Origin: a virus
IMG/VR virus record: IMGVR_UViG_3300020219_000021
Location: 1 to 47,958 of that record
Direction: 5' to 3' (one strand)
DNA length: 47,958 bases
Below are positions 13,685 through 20,835 of the stretch, piece after piece (the stretch's first letter is position 1; each line of letters starts with the position of its first letter). The notes under the pieces were generated by a model. It saw only the letters and a list, made by a program, of their open reading frames with translations, searched no databases and was not told the origin of the DNA. A program made the position numbers and the translations under genes.

Positions 13685-14189
13685 CTGTGCCTACGGTGCT
13701 GGCGCAGAGACAATTCACGAAACTCTAAATATGTCGGGAGTGGAGGTCACACTTGACGACGTTAAAAAGCTGCACAGAGAATATTGGAAGCTTTTTAAGG
13801 GCGTGAAAACATTCGAAAGCCGGCTGATTAGCATCTGGAAAACCTCTGGAGGCTGGGTACCATCCCTGTTCGGTGTCCCTCTCCCAATCGCTGAGAGGGC
13901 CATGAAAGATTCGATCAACAGGTTCTGCCAGCAGTCCGGACACCACATTTTAATGCGAATCCTTTACTGGGTCAGTGTCTTTAGGAAAGAGCAAAATATA
14001 ACCATGTTCCCATTCATTGTTGATTTTCATGACGAAACAATCTGGGAGGTACCTGATCACGACGTAGAACGAGCGAAACAGGCCATAATTATGGCAAGGG
14101 AAAAAGTAAATGACGAGCTTAATACAGAGATTAAATTCAAGATTGATCCAGAAGTGGGCTTATCTCTCGCAGATTTTAAGACAGAATAG
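13488..14189 (+). CDS. C-half of split intein plus DNA polymerase A C-extein
   Basis: ATG 13488 has a near-ideal AGGAG (13475-13479) eight bases upstream, inside the HNH gene, so this half has its own translation start. About 66 residues precede the splice site; the last part is a typical intein C-terminus, RVYDLVNCGPDSRFMAGN then LIVHN. The C-extein begins with Cys at base 13686: CAYGAGAETIHETL completes polymerase motif B (compare the KT...YGAG helix of T7-like polymerases). The palm motif C is FIVDFHDETIWEV, with the usual His-Asp-Glu. A later in-frame ATG at 13560 would give a 42-residue IntC but has no ribosome-binding site. Confidence 0.8.
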   Translation: MSSGVGLRCVSKILHETLPSFLLTMLEGVLRAACRLRKSQTKSRVYDLVNCGPDSRFMAGNLIVHNCAYGAGAETIHETLNMSGVEVTLDDVKKLHREYWKLFKGVKTFESRLISIWKTSGGWVPSLFGVPLPIAERAMKDSINRFCQQSGHHILMRILYWVSVFRKEQNITMFPFIVDFHDETIWEVPDHDVERAKQAIIMAREKVNDELNTEIKFKIDPEVGLSLADFKTE

Positions 14190-14301
14190 GCAATCACCTA
14201 GGGATATTACTATCATACTACTCGCCCTGATTTTGCCGGGCGGAATTCTGCTCCTGTTCGTGCCAAAGTTACTGAAATTAGCGAGGAAATACTATGGATA
14301 A
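14110..14301 (+). CDS. Possible small membrane protein (63 aa)
   Basis: ATG 14110 has AAGGGA eight bases upstream but lies inside the polymerase 3' end. The C-terminal half, beyond the polymerase stop, is strongly hydrophobic (ITIILLALILPGGILLLF) with a basic end KLLKLARKYYG. The stop overlaps the primase start. The membrane segment outside the overlap supports a real gene; function unknown. Confidence 0.4.
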   Translation: MTSLIQRLNSRLIQKWAYLSQILRQNRQSPRDITIILLALILPGGILLLFVPKLLKLARKYYG

Positions 14302-15064
14302 GTATTGGGTGGAAGTACGGCCAACGGTCAGGCGGTCGGGAAGACCCAATCTTGTGCCGCTCTCAGACGTTGATAAGTATAGCGGGTTCCGTAGTGCCTT
14401 TGCTTTCGACGAGACTACCAAAGCTGCAATAGAAGAACGCGGTTCTACCTCATATCTGAGGGGTACATCAGTCTATGCAGACACTCTGTTTGTTGACTTC
14501 GACCGATCTGATGGCAGCACCCTAATTGAGACACTAAAAGCGTATGGAATCAGGTTTACACGCTGGCATTCGGGAGGACGTAGCATTCATTTGCACGTGT
14601 CCCTGGAGCCTGTATTCGGTCCCTGGGTGCCTCTAAGCTGCAAGAAATGGATCCGGTCCAATGCCCATGATGCGGACATATCTTTTTACCATCCTGCTGG
14701 CATGTTTCGGTTGCCCAGGACGTATCACGAGAAGCGGCCCGGACACTGCAAGCAACTGCTGGAGACTGTCGAGGGTAAGTTGTTGAGCCTACAGGAATTT
14801 CGACCCCCTGAATTCCGTCTCGGCAGGCAATTGGAGTCTTCCTTCGAGACCCTCACTGAGATGCTGACAAGACCGGCTTCAGAAGGCGCACGCAGGCCAT
14901 TTCTCTGGCAGCTAGGCACCACAGCCGCCGAACTAGGCATGGAATTTGGCTCGGCCCTTGAAACCCTTCAGTTTTGGAACGATAACTTCTCGATACCTCC
15001 TCACGAACCTGATGTAATCGAAAAACAGTGCAGATCTGCATATGAGCGCGTAAGCCGCAAGTAA
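14294..15064 (+). CDS. Archaeo-eukaryotic-type primase (AEP/PrimPol)
   Basis: 256 aa. The AEP motifs are visible: motif I LFVDFDRSDG (Asp68, Asp70 for metal) and motif II SGGRSIHLHV (Ser97-x-His99). The C-terminal 70 residues (FLWQLGTTAAELGMEF through PDVIEKQCRSAYERV) resemble the helical PriCT-like domain found after phage primases. It makes primers for the family-A polymerase. No T7-type primase-helicase was found; a separate DEAH helicase follows. Confidence 0.75.
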   Translation: MDKYWVEVRPTVRRSGRPNLVPLSDVDKYSGFRSAFAFDETTKAAIEERGSTSYLRGTSVYADTLFVDFDRSDGSTLIETLKAYGIRFTRWHSGGRSIHLHVSLEPVFGPWVPLSCKKWIRSNAHDADISFYHPAGMFRLPRTYHEKRPGHCKQLLETVEGKLLSLQEFRPPEFRLGRQLESSFETLTEMLTRPASEGARRPFLWQLGTTAAELGMEFGSALETLQFWNDNFSIPPHEPDVIEKQCRSAYERVSRK

Positions 15065-15101
15065 CACTCTTTAAAACTTAAACAATAATCGAGATAATAA
15101 A

Positions 15102-15614
15102 ATGGCAGGGACCCGCTATGTCAAATGGCCGAAGGGCAATGAACCCTTTTATAAAGACGTTGTTAAATTTAATGATAGGATTTTTGGTGGTTGCATGGTC
15201 GTCATTGATCCTGCTTCCGGTAGCTCTTCTAACCCTGGTTACGCTATTTTTAGTGGAGGAAAGCTTAAAAGCTCTGGGGACGTCGACGTTGATAAACGAC
15301 TCCGAGTCAACGAACGACTCCAAGTAATTTATGATCATCTTTCTAAACTTGCCAAGAATCCAGACATTCTACTGATCGAGAAGTTGCGAGGCCGGATGGC
15401 ACCAGCATCTTTGATGTTTTCAGTAGGGACAGCGATGTCTGCGGTTCGTTCGCCAATTTGCATTGAAGTGCCGGTATGCGTTTGGCATGCATACGCAGGT
15501 CGCCAGTATTTAAACGATAAAAAGCTAGGTATTACTACAGACGCACAGGACGCAGAAATGATCGGCCTGTCTGTTGTGGAACTGGCATTGTGGGGCAGAA
15601 ATGAAGCTTTTTGA
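15102..15614 (+). CDS. RuvC-like Holliday junction resolvase
   Basis: 170 aa with an RNase H fold pattern: MVVIDPASGSSSNPGYAIF (Asp36), ILLIEKLRG (Glu93) and TTDAQDAEMIGLS (Asp147, Asp150), the acidic residues of RuvC-type resolvases in the expected order and spacing. It probably resolves recombination or packaging intermediates. Overlaps the helicase start by 14 bases. Confidence 0.75.
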   Translation: MAGTRYVKWPKGNEPFYKDVVKFNDRIFGGCMVVIDPASGSSSNPGYAIFSGGKLKSSGDVDVDKRLRVNERLQVIYDHLSKLAKNPDILLIEKLRGRMAPASLMFSVGTAMSAVRSPICIEVPVCVWHAYAGRQYLNDKKLGITTDAQDAEMIGLSVVELALWGRNEAF

Positions 15615-16971
15615 CTATTTTCCTAAAGGGTATGCGCCCAGGGATGGACAGACCGAGTTGCTTGAGAGCATTGAAACTGCATTGCGAGTGTCGGATGTAA
15701 TCTGCGTAACGGCGCCCACTGCTATCGGCAAGACAGTGCTGAGTCTCACAATCGCAAATTATATGGCTGCTCAAGGCAAATCAACCAGTTACCTTGTACC
15801 GACGAATGTCCTACTGACTCAGCTGTCTCAGGAATTTCCTGACCTGGCTGTCCTCAAGAAAAAGGACTTATACAGTAGTCTGGAACACTACAAGGAAGCC
15901 AAGGAGCATGCTCAGGAATCTAAGGTCCGAGCAATGAACTACCATATGTACATGGCTCTGAAAATGTATAGCCATTGCATGATAGGTGATGAGGGACACA
16001 AAGTTGTCGACATGCTTGCAGACATGGGCAGCGTCAAAATCTGGTCGTCTGAGTATAAGTTTCCTACAGAGTTGATGACAGTGGGTGACGTGCTTGCTTG
16101 GATTGAAAGCGAACCGAACTGGCGAAATGACAGGAAATTAAGTAGCGCATATAGGAGCATTACTTCAATAAAACACAATGCTTTGGTTGAGTACAATAAT
16201 GAGACCTATTACGGCAAAAGACAGCCAGTTCTGAGCATAGTTCCGATGTCGACCAAATCTTTGCCGCCCATCCTTTGGCCTTCGGCGGTGAAAAAGATAG
16301 TGCTACTGTCTGCCACTATTAATCCCAAGGACATCGACGAATTAGGGCTTAGCCTGCGAAGAGTGACATATATTGAAGCTGACAGCCCCATAGATCCTAT
16401 GCGCCGCCAAGTCAAGTATATCCCCGCAGGCCGCATGTCTAATCAGACACTTATTGCTGGTGCCAAGCGCATATCTGAGAAAATCAACGAACTGGCGGAT
16501 CTGCAGACAAATGACAAGGGCATTATTCATATCCCGTATGGAGCCGCCAATGAGCTGCGTAAACACTTGATTGGGCCTCGATATATCTGGCACACGCATG
16601 ATGACAAAGATTCAGTCCTAAATAGGTTTAAAACCAGCAAGGAACCTTTAGTCATGATTGCAAGCGGGATGTATGAGGGAGTCGATCTCCCCTATGACAA
16701 GGCCCGTTGGCAAGTAATTGCAAAGGTACCATTCCTAAACCTAGGTAGCCCAAAGGTTAGGGCGAAGATGGAAAAAGACTCTGACTGGTACGCATGGGAG
16801 GCGATAAAGCGGATTGTACAGGCTACAGGCAGGATAGTCCGTGCGCCAGACGACTTTGGAGTCACCTACATCCTAGACAGCAGTTTTGCGGGCCTGTGGT
16901 ACCGAGACTCCGAACGCAAAAATGATCGAATGTTTCCCAAATACTTCCGGGAATCACTAATTCTTAAGTAA
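15601..16971 (+). CDS. DEAH-box superfamily 2 helicase (DinG/Rad3-like)
   Basis: ATG 15601 with GGGG upstream. 456 aa containing Walker A APTAIGKT (residues 38-45), IGDEGHK (DExH box), VLLSATI (motif III), ASGMYEGVDLPYD (motif V) and the motif VI region QATGRIVRAPDDFG. Order and motifs match the DinG/XPD group. The four-cysteine Fe-S cluster of XPD is not evident. It probably unwinds DNA in replication or recombination alongside the primase and polymerase. Confidence 0.8.
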   Translation: MKLFDYFPKGYAPRDGQTELLESIETALRVSDVICVTAPTAIGKTVLSLTIANYMAAQGKSTSYLVPTNVLLTQLSQEFPDLAVLKKKDLYSSLEHYKEAKEHAQESKVRAMNYHMYMALKMYSHCMIGDEGHKVVDMLADMGSVKIWSSEYKFPTELMTVGDVLAWIESEPNWRNDRKLSSAYRSITSIKHNALVEYNNETYYGKRQPVLSIVPMSTKSLPPILWPSAVKKIVLLSATINPKDIDELGLSLRRVTYIEADSPIDPMRRQVKYIPAGRMSNQTLIAGAKRISEKINELADLQTNDKGIIHIPYGAANELRKHLIGPRYIWHTHDDKDSVLNRFKTSKEPLVMIASGMYEGVDLPYDKARWQVIAKVPFLNLGSPKVRAKMEKDSDWYAWEAIKRIVQATGRIVRAPDDFGVTYILDSSFAGLWYRDSERKNDRMFPKYFRESLILK

Positions 16972-17006
16972 CTAATCAACCACAACTGAGCATTTTGAGG
17001 TAAGAA

Positions 17007-17960
17007 ATGGACTTTAATGAGAGCCATATCGCAGAGATTATTGCTTTGCGCGAACAAGGTGAATCCTATCCAAGCATTTCGAAGCATCTAGCCAAGAAAT
17101 ATAAGATCCATATGGACGATCGTAGGATCGGAGAAATTGTACGACAATACGCGCGCGCTCCAGGGGCGAGAGCGACCAACAATTCATCACAATCACAGGA
17201 CAACAACCTTAAGCTGCTTGCAGGAGGTAAGTTATTCAAGCGAATTCTAATACTACCAGATCTCCATTTTCCTTTCGCTGACTGGGCGGGAATACATCAA
17301 GCCGCAGCCTGGGCTCAGACGCATAAACCAGACTTAGTTATACAGCTGGGAGACTTCTTCGACCAAAAGGCCTGGAGTCGCTTCCCAAAGGATGTCGACG
17401 ACTACAGTCCGCAATTAGAATGGGACATGGCCGAATCCGACGCAAAGCGCATGTATAAGCTATTTCCAAATATGCAAATACTGGTGGGTAATCACGACAG
17501 CCGAGCTATGCGAAAAGCTGCAGAAGTCGGTCTGCCCCAGCAGATGATAAAAGCGTTGGATTCTATGTTTGGACCAGCAGGGGGGTATAAAGGATGGCAC
17601 TGGCATCTTAACTCGTCCGAGAAGTTAGTTGTAAACACTGTTGGGGGTCCCGTGCTTTTCCTACATGGAGACGAACTAGGTGGGAATGCCATTCAGATCA
17701 GCAGACGTTTAGGTATGAATGTGATCATGGGACATACACATCAACATATTATCGGCAGCACGACTACATTAAAGGATTCTATTTATGGCATGGAATGTGG
17801 GGCACTGATGGACGGAGACAGTAAGGGAGCTAGATATGCTAGCCGGAATCCTGTGGGCTTTGCCCAGGGCTTTGGAGTGATAGATAACGGTGTTCCTTAT
17901 TTTATTAAAAAAGGCCTTCCTCCCAATTCAAAGGTTAAAAAGTCAATAACCCCTCCCTAA
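17007..17960 (+). CDS. Calcineurin-like metallophosphoesterase with HTH N-terminus
   Basis: 317 aa; GAGGTAAG upstream of ATG 17007. The N-terminal 50 residues look like a resolvase-type helix-turn-helix (IIALREQGESYPSISKHL). Metal-binding phosphoesterase motifs follow: LPDLHFP, QLGDFFD, VGNHDSR, FLHGDE and MGHTHQH. Such enzymes act as DNA nucleases or phosphatases. The last codons, ITPP and the stop, are supplied by the left end of the IsrB element, so the native C-terminus may have been changed by the insertion. Confidence 0.75.
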   Translation: MDFNESHIAEIIALREQGESYPSISKHLAKKYKIHMDDRRIGEIVRQYARAPGARATNNSSQSQDNNLKLLAGGKLFKRILILPDLHFPFADWAGIHQAAAWAQTHKPDLVIQLGDFFDQKAWSRFPKDVDDYSPQLEWDMAESDAKRMYKLFPNMQILVGNHDSRAMRKAAEVGLPQQMIKALDSMFGPAGGYKGWHWHLNSSEKLVVNTVGGPVLFLHGDELGGNAIQISRRLGMNVIMGHTHQHIIGSTTTLKDSIYGMECGALMDGDSKGARYASRNPVGFAQGFGVIDNGVPYFIKKGLPPNSKVKKSITPP

Positions 17961-18185
17961 AGAGAGGGGCTTGGAAGGAAAAGGATTAACCGCCACTAAC
18001 TTCCAAGGGTAAGAAGAGACTAGTTTAGACAAGGAGAAAAATATCCGTTTGAAGTCAACTAAGGTTCTGGTCATGGCAGACAAAAGTATATTGGAGATGC
18101 TTCACAAGTCCCCTTTCCCTGCTGAGCCGAGTAACGATGTGAGATTAACAAGGCACGTAAGTGCATTTTAGAAAGGAGTAAGATC
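17950..18185 (+). ncRNA. Omega RNA (HEARO-type) candidate for IsrB
   Basis: A 236-base non-coding stretch directly upstream of isrB, where IscB/IsrB systems encode their guide RNA scaffold. It has stacked hairpins: CCCCTC/GAGGGG, CTTGGAAG/CTTCCAAG (17970-18006) and GCAC-GTAA-GTGC near 18150. In this family the guide lies at the 5' end of the RNA, read from DNA just outside the left end, here the 3' end of the metallophosphoesterase gene. The exact 5' boundary and the pseudoknot were not computed. Confidence 0.6.
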
Positions 18186-19223
18186 ATGGTACCAGTAATC
18201 AGTAGAAAAAACATCCCATTAATGCCTTGTTCTGAAAAGCGGAGCAGAAAATTAATGGAAAAAGGACAGGCTAAAGCGATGTGGAAGAATCAAATCTTCT
18301 GCATTCAGCTTTTAAAAGACCCATCAGATAGCGGCTACCAGGATGTTACGATTGGGATTGATCCGGGAAGCAAGAAAGAAGGTCTGACTGTGGTCACCGA
18401 TACCAAGGTTATTTTGAACATCACAACCGAGGCGGTCACTACTGTAAAAGATGCGGTAGAAACTAGAAGAATGTTGCGTCGGTCTCGGCGAGGGAGAAAC
18501 ACCCCTTACCGGAAGTGCAGATTCAATAGAGTTATTGGCCTAATCCCCCCGTCAACGAAAGCAAGATGGAACCAAAAGATCAGACTGCTCGGCCTTCTTC
18601 AAAAGATGCTTCCCATCACGGTTGTCAATTTAGAGGACATTAGTGCTGTTACTAAAAAGGGACAGCGAAAATGGAATCTTAATTTCTCTCCGCTGCAAGC
18701 GGGGAAGGCATATTTCAACCAACACATAAAGTCTATTGGACTCATGCTGCATACTACTCAAGGATTTGAAACCAAAGAGCACAGGGATTTAAGAGGCTTT
18801 AAGAAAACAAAAAAGAAACTGGATAACGTATGGGAGGCCCATTGTGTCGACAGCCACTCTCTATGTGAAATAGCTACGGGGACGACCATCGCGCCATTTA
18901 AGGGAATGTATATCTTCGAGAATTTTAGTTTCTCTAGAAGGCAGTTACATGTCCAGAACTTTTCAACGGGCGGGAAGCGAAAAGAATATGGAGGGACGGT
19001 TTCTTTGGGAATACCTAGAGGTTCGTTGATAAGACATCCCAAGTTTGGACTGGCCTATGTTGGCGGAACGAGCAAGGGATTTATTTCTTTGCACAGTCCT
19101 ACAGGGAAGAGAATCACTCAATCAGCTAAGAAGACGGATATAACAATTCTAAACAACAACAAATGGAGAACGCAATTCCTCCCTTGCCTTAAGGCAGGGG
19201 TCTCCTTGCGTGAAAAAAAATGA
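18186..19223 (+). CDS. isrB: IsrB-family RNA-guided nickase (RuvC only, no HNH)
   Basis: 345 aa; AAAGGAG precedes ATG 18186. The N-terminal PLMP domain is clear (VISRKNIPLMPCSEKRSRKL). RuvC-I is TIGIDPGSKKEG (Asp59), the arginine-rich bridge helix is ETRRMLRRSRRGRNTPYR, RuvC-II is VVNLEDIS (Glu150) and RuvC-III is EAHCVDSHSL (His219, Asp222). Only about 70 residues separate RuvC-II and III, and they lack an HNH motif, which separates IsrB from IscB. The C-terminal target-interaction region keeps FSRRQLHVQNF, GGTVSLGIPRGSLIRHP. All catalytic residues are present, so nicking of the non-target strand is expected. The last residues read through the right-end hairpin and the stop overlaps the next start codon. 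Confidence 0.85.
   Translation: MVPVISRKNIPLMPCSEKRSRKLMEKGQAKAMWKNQIFCIQLLKDPSDSGYQDVTIGIDPGSKKEGLTVVTDTKVILNITTEAVTTVKDAVETRRMLRRSRRGRNTPYRKCRFNRVIGLIPPSTKARWNQKIRLLGLLQKMLPITVVNLEDISAVTKKGQRKWNLNFSPLQAGKAYFNQHIKSIGLMLHTTQGFETKEHRDLRGFKKTKKKLDNVWEAHCVDSHSLCEIATGTTIAPFKGMYIFENFSFSRRQLHVQNFSTGGKRKEYGGTVSLGIPRGSLIRHPKFGLAYVGGTSKGFISLHSPTGKRITQSAKKTDITILNNNKWRTQFLPCLKAGVSLREKK
19180..19200 (+). repeat. Right-end subterminal hairpin of the IsrB element
   Basis: CCCTTGCC pairs with GGCAGGGG across TTAA with one G-T wobble; CGCAA (19171) and TTGCG (19206) can extend the structure. It lies inside the isrB 3' coding region, as in other IS605-type right ends. Confidence 0.65.
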
Positions 19224-19693
19224 ACAATCAAGTGATAATCCGAATAATCGCCTATCTTGCCGTCGCGGCAGTCGCATTTGCCTCTGGCTACTACTCCCAT
19301 GACTCAAACTCTGAAGTTGCCGTCAAAACTCAAACCAAGACTGTCGAAAAAGTAGTCACAAAGCGGATCTTGATTAGGGATACAAAGCCTGATGGTACCG
19401 TCTCCGAGCGTACTGAGGAAACTGAAACCAAGGACAATCAGACGATCGCGAAGGACAAGACTAACAAGCCAGATCCGATCGTAGCAAAAGCGCAGGCAGA
19501 CAAGATTCGCCAGCAGAAGCACTACAGTCTGGGCCTGCAATGGCACCATCCAAGGCTATTCGCTGAGCCCATTGAGACGTTGAAACCTACAGGATTCGAA
19601 GGCGGCTATAGAGTCTGGAAAGACCTCTGGCTGAGCGGCGGATACGACTGGGGTAGTACGGCAATAACCTTTGGAATGCGGTGGGAGTTTTAA
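19220..19693 (+). CDS. Membrane-anchored protein with beta-rich C-terminus
   Basis: 157 aa. An N-terminal transmembrane helix (IIRIIAYLAVAAVAFASGYY) is followed by a charged, coiled or extended stretch (KTQTKTVEKVVTKR..., ETKDNQTIAKDKTNK) and a C-terminus of alternating aromatic strands (GGYRVWKDLWLSGGYDWG, FGMRWEF). The domain order is that of a periplasm-spanning protein. The start overlaps the isrB stop and has no close ribosome-binding site; the insertion may have separated it from one. Function unknown. Confidence 0.55.
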   Translation: MNNQVIIRIIAYLAVAAVAFASGYYSHDSNSEVAVKTQTKTVEKVVTKRILIRDTKPDGTVSERTEETETKDNQTIAKDKTNKPDPIVAKAQADKIRQQKHYSLGLQWHHPRLFAEPIETLKPTGFEGGYRVWKDLWLSGGYDWGSTAITFGMRWEF

Positions 19694-19696
19694 CTT

Positions 19697-19969
19697 ATGC
19701 GCGCAATACTAACCAGGTTGCAATCTTCTCATTCCAACCTTCGTACAGATGTTATTGAGGGCGAGACACACCAGATGCCCGAGGTAGGCAAGCCCTTTCT
19801 TCTGATTGGAGCACCGCTTGATATCAAAGAAGTGGATTACAGGCGCTATGTCTGTACATCCCCGATCGTTCACATCGCATGGGAGGACCTGTCGAAGTGT
19901 CGATTACACACTGAAAATTCGATCTATTCATTGGAATTGGATTGGCTCACTTATCAAGAGGGAATTTGA
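19697..19969 (+). CDS. Hypothetical protein (90 aa)
   Basis: MRAILTRLQSSHSNLRTDVI onward; a GGGAG site overlaps the end of the preceding gene. Beta-rich with a short C-terminal acidic region. No family recognised. The stop overlaps the next ATG. Confidence 0.5.
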   Translation: MRAILTRLQSSHSNLRTDVIEGETHQMPEVGKPFLLIGAPLDIKEVDYRRYVCTSPIVHIAWEDLSKCRLHTENSIYSLELDWLTYQEGI

Positions 19970-20115
19970 TGAAAGCTACGGCCGCCCAGCAGGCACGATA
20001 CCTCAAACTCAGAATCCGCAAACTTCAGGGCTTTATAAGAGCCCACACGACAGAAATCGCAAGGGTGACTAAAACTTTGCTCAAACTAAAAGGAACAAAA
20101 AATGAAAAACTTTAG
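19969..20115 (+). CDS. Small basic helical protein (48 aa)
   Basis: MKATAAQQARYLKLRIRKLQ and ends KLKGTKNEKL. GAGGGA upstream. Strongly basic amphipathic helix. It overlaps the following lipoprotein gene by 14 bases. Unknown function. Confidence 0.45.
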   Translation: MKATAAQQARYLKLRIRKLQGFIRAHTTEIARVTKTLLKLKGTKNEKL

Positions 20116-20230
20116 ATTCACTCTTATGGCCGCACTTTGCATACTTATCGCTGCATTCATGGGCGCTTTTTTGGACGGTTGCGCCTCTTCACTTTCGAAG
20201 CAGGGCCGAGAAACTGAGGAGTATCCATGA
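20102..20230 (+). CDS. Tiny lipoprotein (42 aa), spanin-like candidate
   Basis: AAAAGGA precedes ATG 20102. MKNFRFTLMAALCILIAAF then GAFLDGCASSLSK: signal peptide with a lipobox-like LDGC and a mature part of only about 15 residues. The size fits outer-membrane spanin subunits (Rz1-type). It overlaps the next small membrane gene by ATGA, so the two may form a pair. The spanin assignment is tentative. Confidence 0.45.
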   Translation: MKNFRFTLMAALCILIAAFMGAFLDGCASSLSKQGRETEEYP

Positions 20231-20442
20231 TCGCAATAATAGTTAGTTTTCTATTAGGGCTTGTTTTCTGGGTAATAGGCAGAGAAACCTATAAAAAGGA
20301 ACGAAAACAGCGGCAAAGTCTGCAGATGCAGCTGGCTTATGCGATAGAGGCATTGGCTTTCTACGCAGACAAAGGTTCCTATCCCACGATAGTCGAAGAA
20401 GACGAAGGCGAAACAGCACGTAAAGCACTTGATATTAATTAA
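20227..20442 (+). CDS. Small single-pass membrane protein (71 aa)
   Basis: MIAIIVSFLLGLVFWVIGRE is one transmembrane helix, followed by a basic amphipathic helix (TYKKERKQRQSLQMQLAYAI) and an acidic tail. It could be an inner-membrane spanin partner of the preceding lipoprotein, although it is short for that role. Confidence 0.5.
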   Translation: MIAIIVSFLLGLVFWVIGRETYKKERKQRQSLQMQLAYAIEALAFYADKGSYPTIVEEDEGETARKALDIN

Positions 20443-20457
20443 AGAAAGGGGGATTAG

Positions 20458-20835
20458 ATGAATAGACCTATCATTCAAACAACTAATAGCGCAGGAGCAG
20501 ACTTGCTGTCGGCTCAAGATATCATCATTCAACCAGGTGCAACGGTCTCAGTGCAAACTCAATATGTATATGATTTAGACAGTGCCGCGCTTGTGTTAGG
20601 GCGATCGGGTCTAGCATTTAATAAAGGTGTAGTTTGCTCTCATGTAGGCCTTATCGATGCTGACTATCGTGGTTGCATTAGCGTGCTTATAAGTAACACT
20701 GGCTCAACCCCTTTCTATATTTATCCGGGCGATAGAATAGCACAGCTAGTTGTAATTAAAACTGATACCGCTGCGCATTTTGAAACCAAAGGCCAGGCTA
20801 GGGTAGGCGGGTTTGGGAGTACAGATGAAGAATAA
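20458..20835 (+). CDS. dut: dUTPase
   Basis: 125 aa with all five trimeric dUTPase motifs: SAGADLLS, LGRSGLAFNKG, GLIDADYRG, GDRIAQLVV and the C-terminal RVGGFGSTDE. Hydrolyses dUTP to dUMP and pyrophosphate, keeping uracil out of phage DNA and supplying dUMP to the neighbouring ThyX. AAAGGGGG lies upstream. Overlaps thyX by 11 bases, so the two are co-translated. Confidence 0.92.
   Translation: MNRPIIQTTNSAGADLLSAQDIIIQPGATVSVQTQYVYDLDSAALVLGRSGLAFNKGVVCSHVGLIDADYRGCISVLISNTGSTPFYIYPGDRIAQLVVIKTDTAAHFETKGQARVGGFGSTDEE

Larger units (their letters stand above)
17950..19212 (+). mobile_element. IS200/IS605-type element carrying isrB, no transposase
   Basis: The left end begins with a hairpin (CCCCTC...GAGGGG) and a second stem CTTGGAAG/CTTCCAAG. 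The right end has the subterminal hairpin CCCTTGCC-TTAA-GGCAGGGG. Only isrB is inside; no Y1 transposase, so movement would need one in trans. The ends are placed by eye, within about 10 bases. There is no target-site duplication, as expected for this family. The insertion lies exactly between two phage genes. Confidence 0.7.

Noticed and set aside
11239-14189. Polymerase as a pseudogene broken by frameshifts
   Set aside because: Intein splice blocks, the Cys after the splice site, motif B continuity and the separate ribosome-binding site are all intact, which is unlikely in a decaying gene; resequencing would still be decisive.
18073-18171. 32-aa ORF (MADKSILEML...) upstream of isrB
   Set aside because: It lies inside the structured omega RNA candidate and lacks a ribosome-binding site.
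18186-19223. TnpB or IscB instead of IsrB
   Set aside because: The PLMP N-terminus and upstream RNA exclude TnpB; absence of HNH residues between RuvC-II and RuvC-III excludes a standard IscB.
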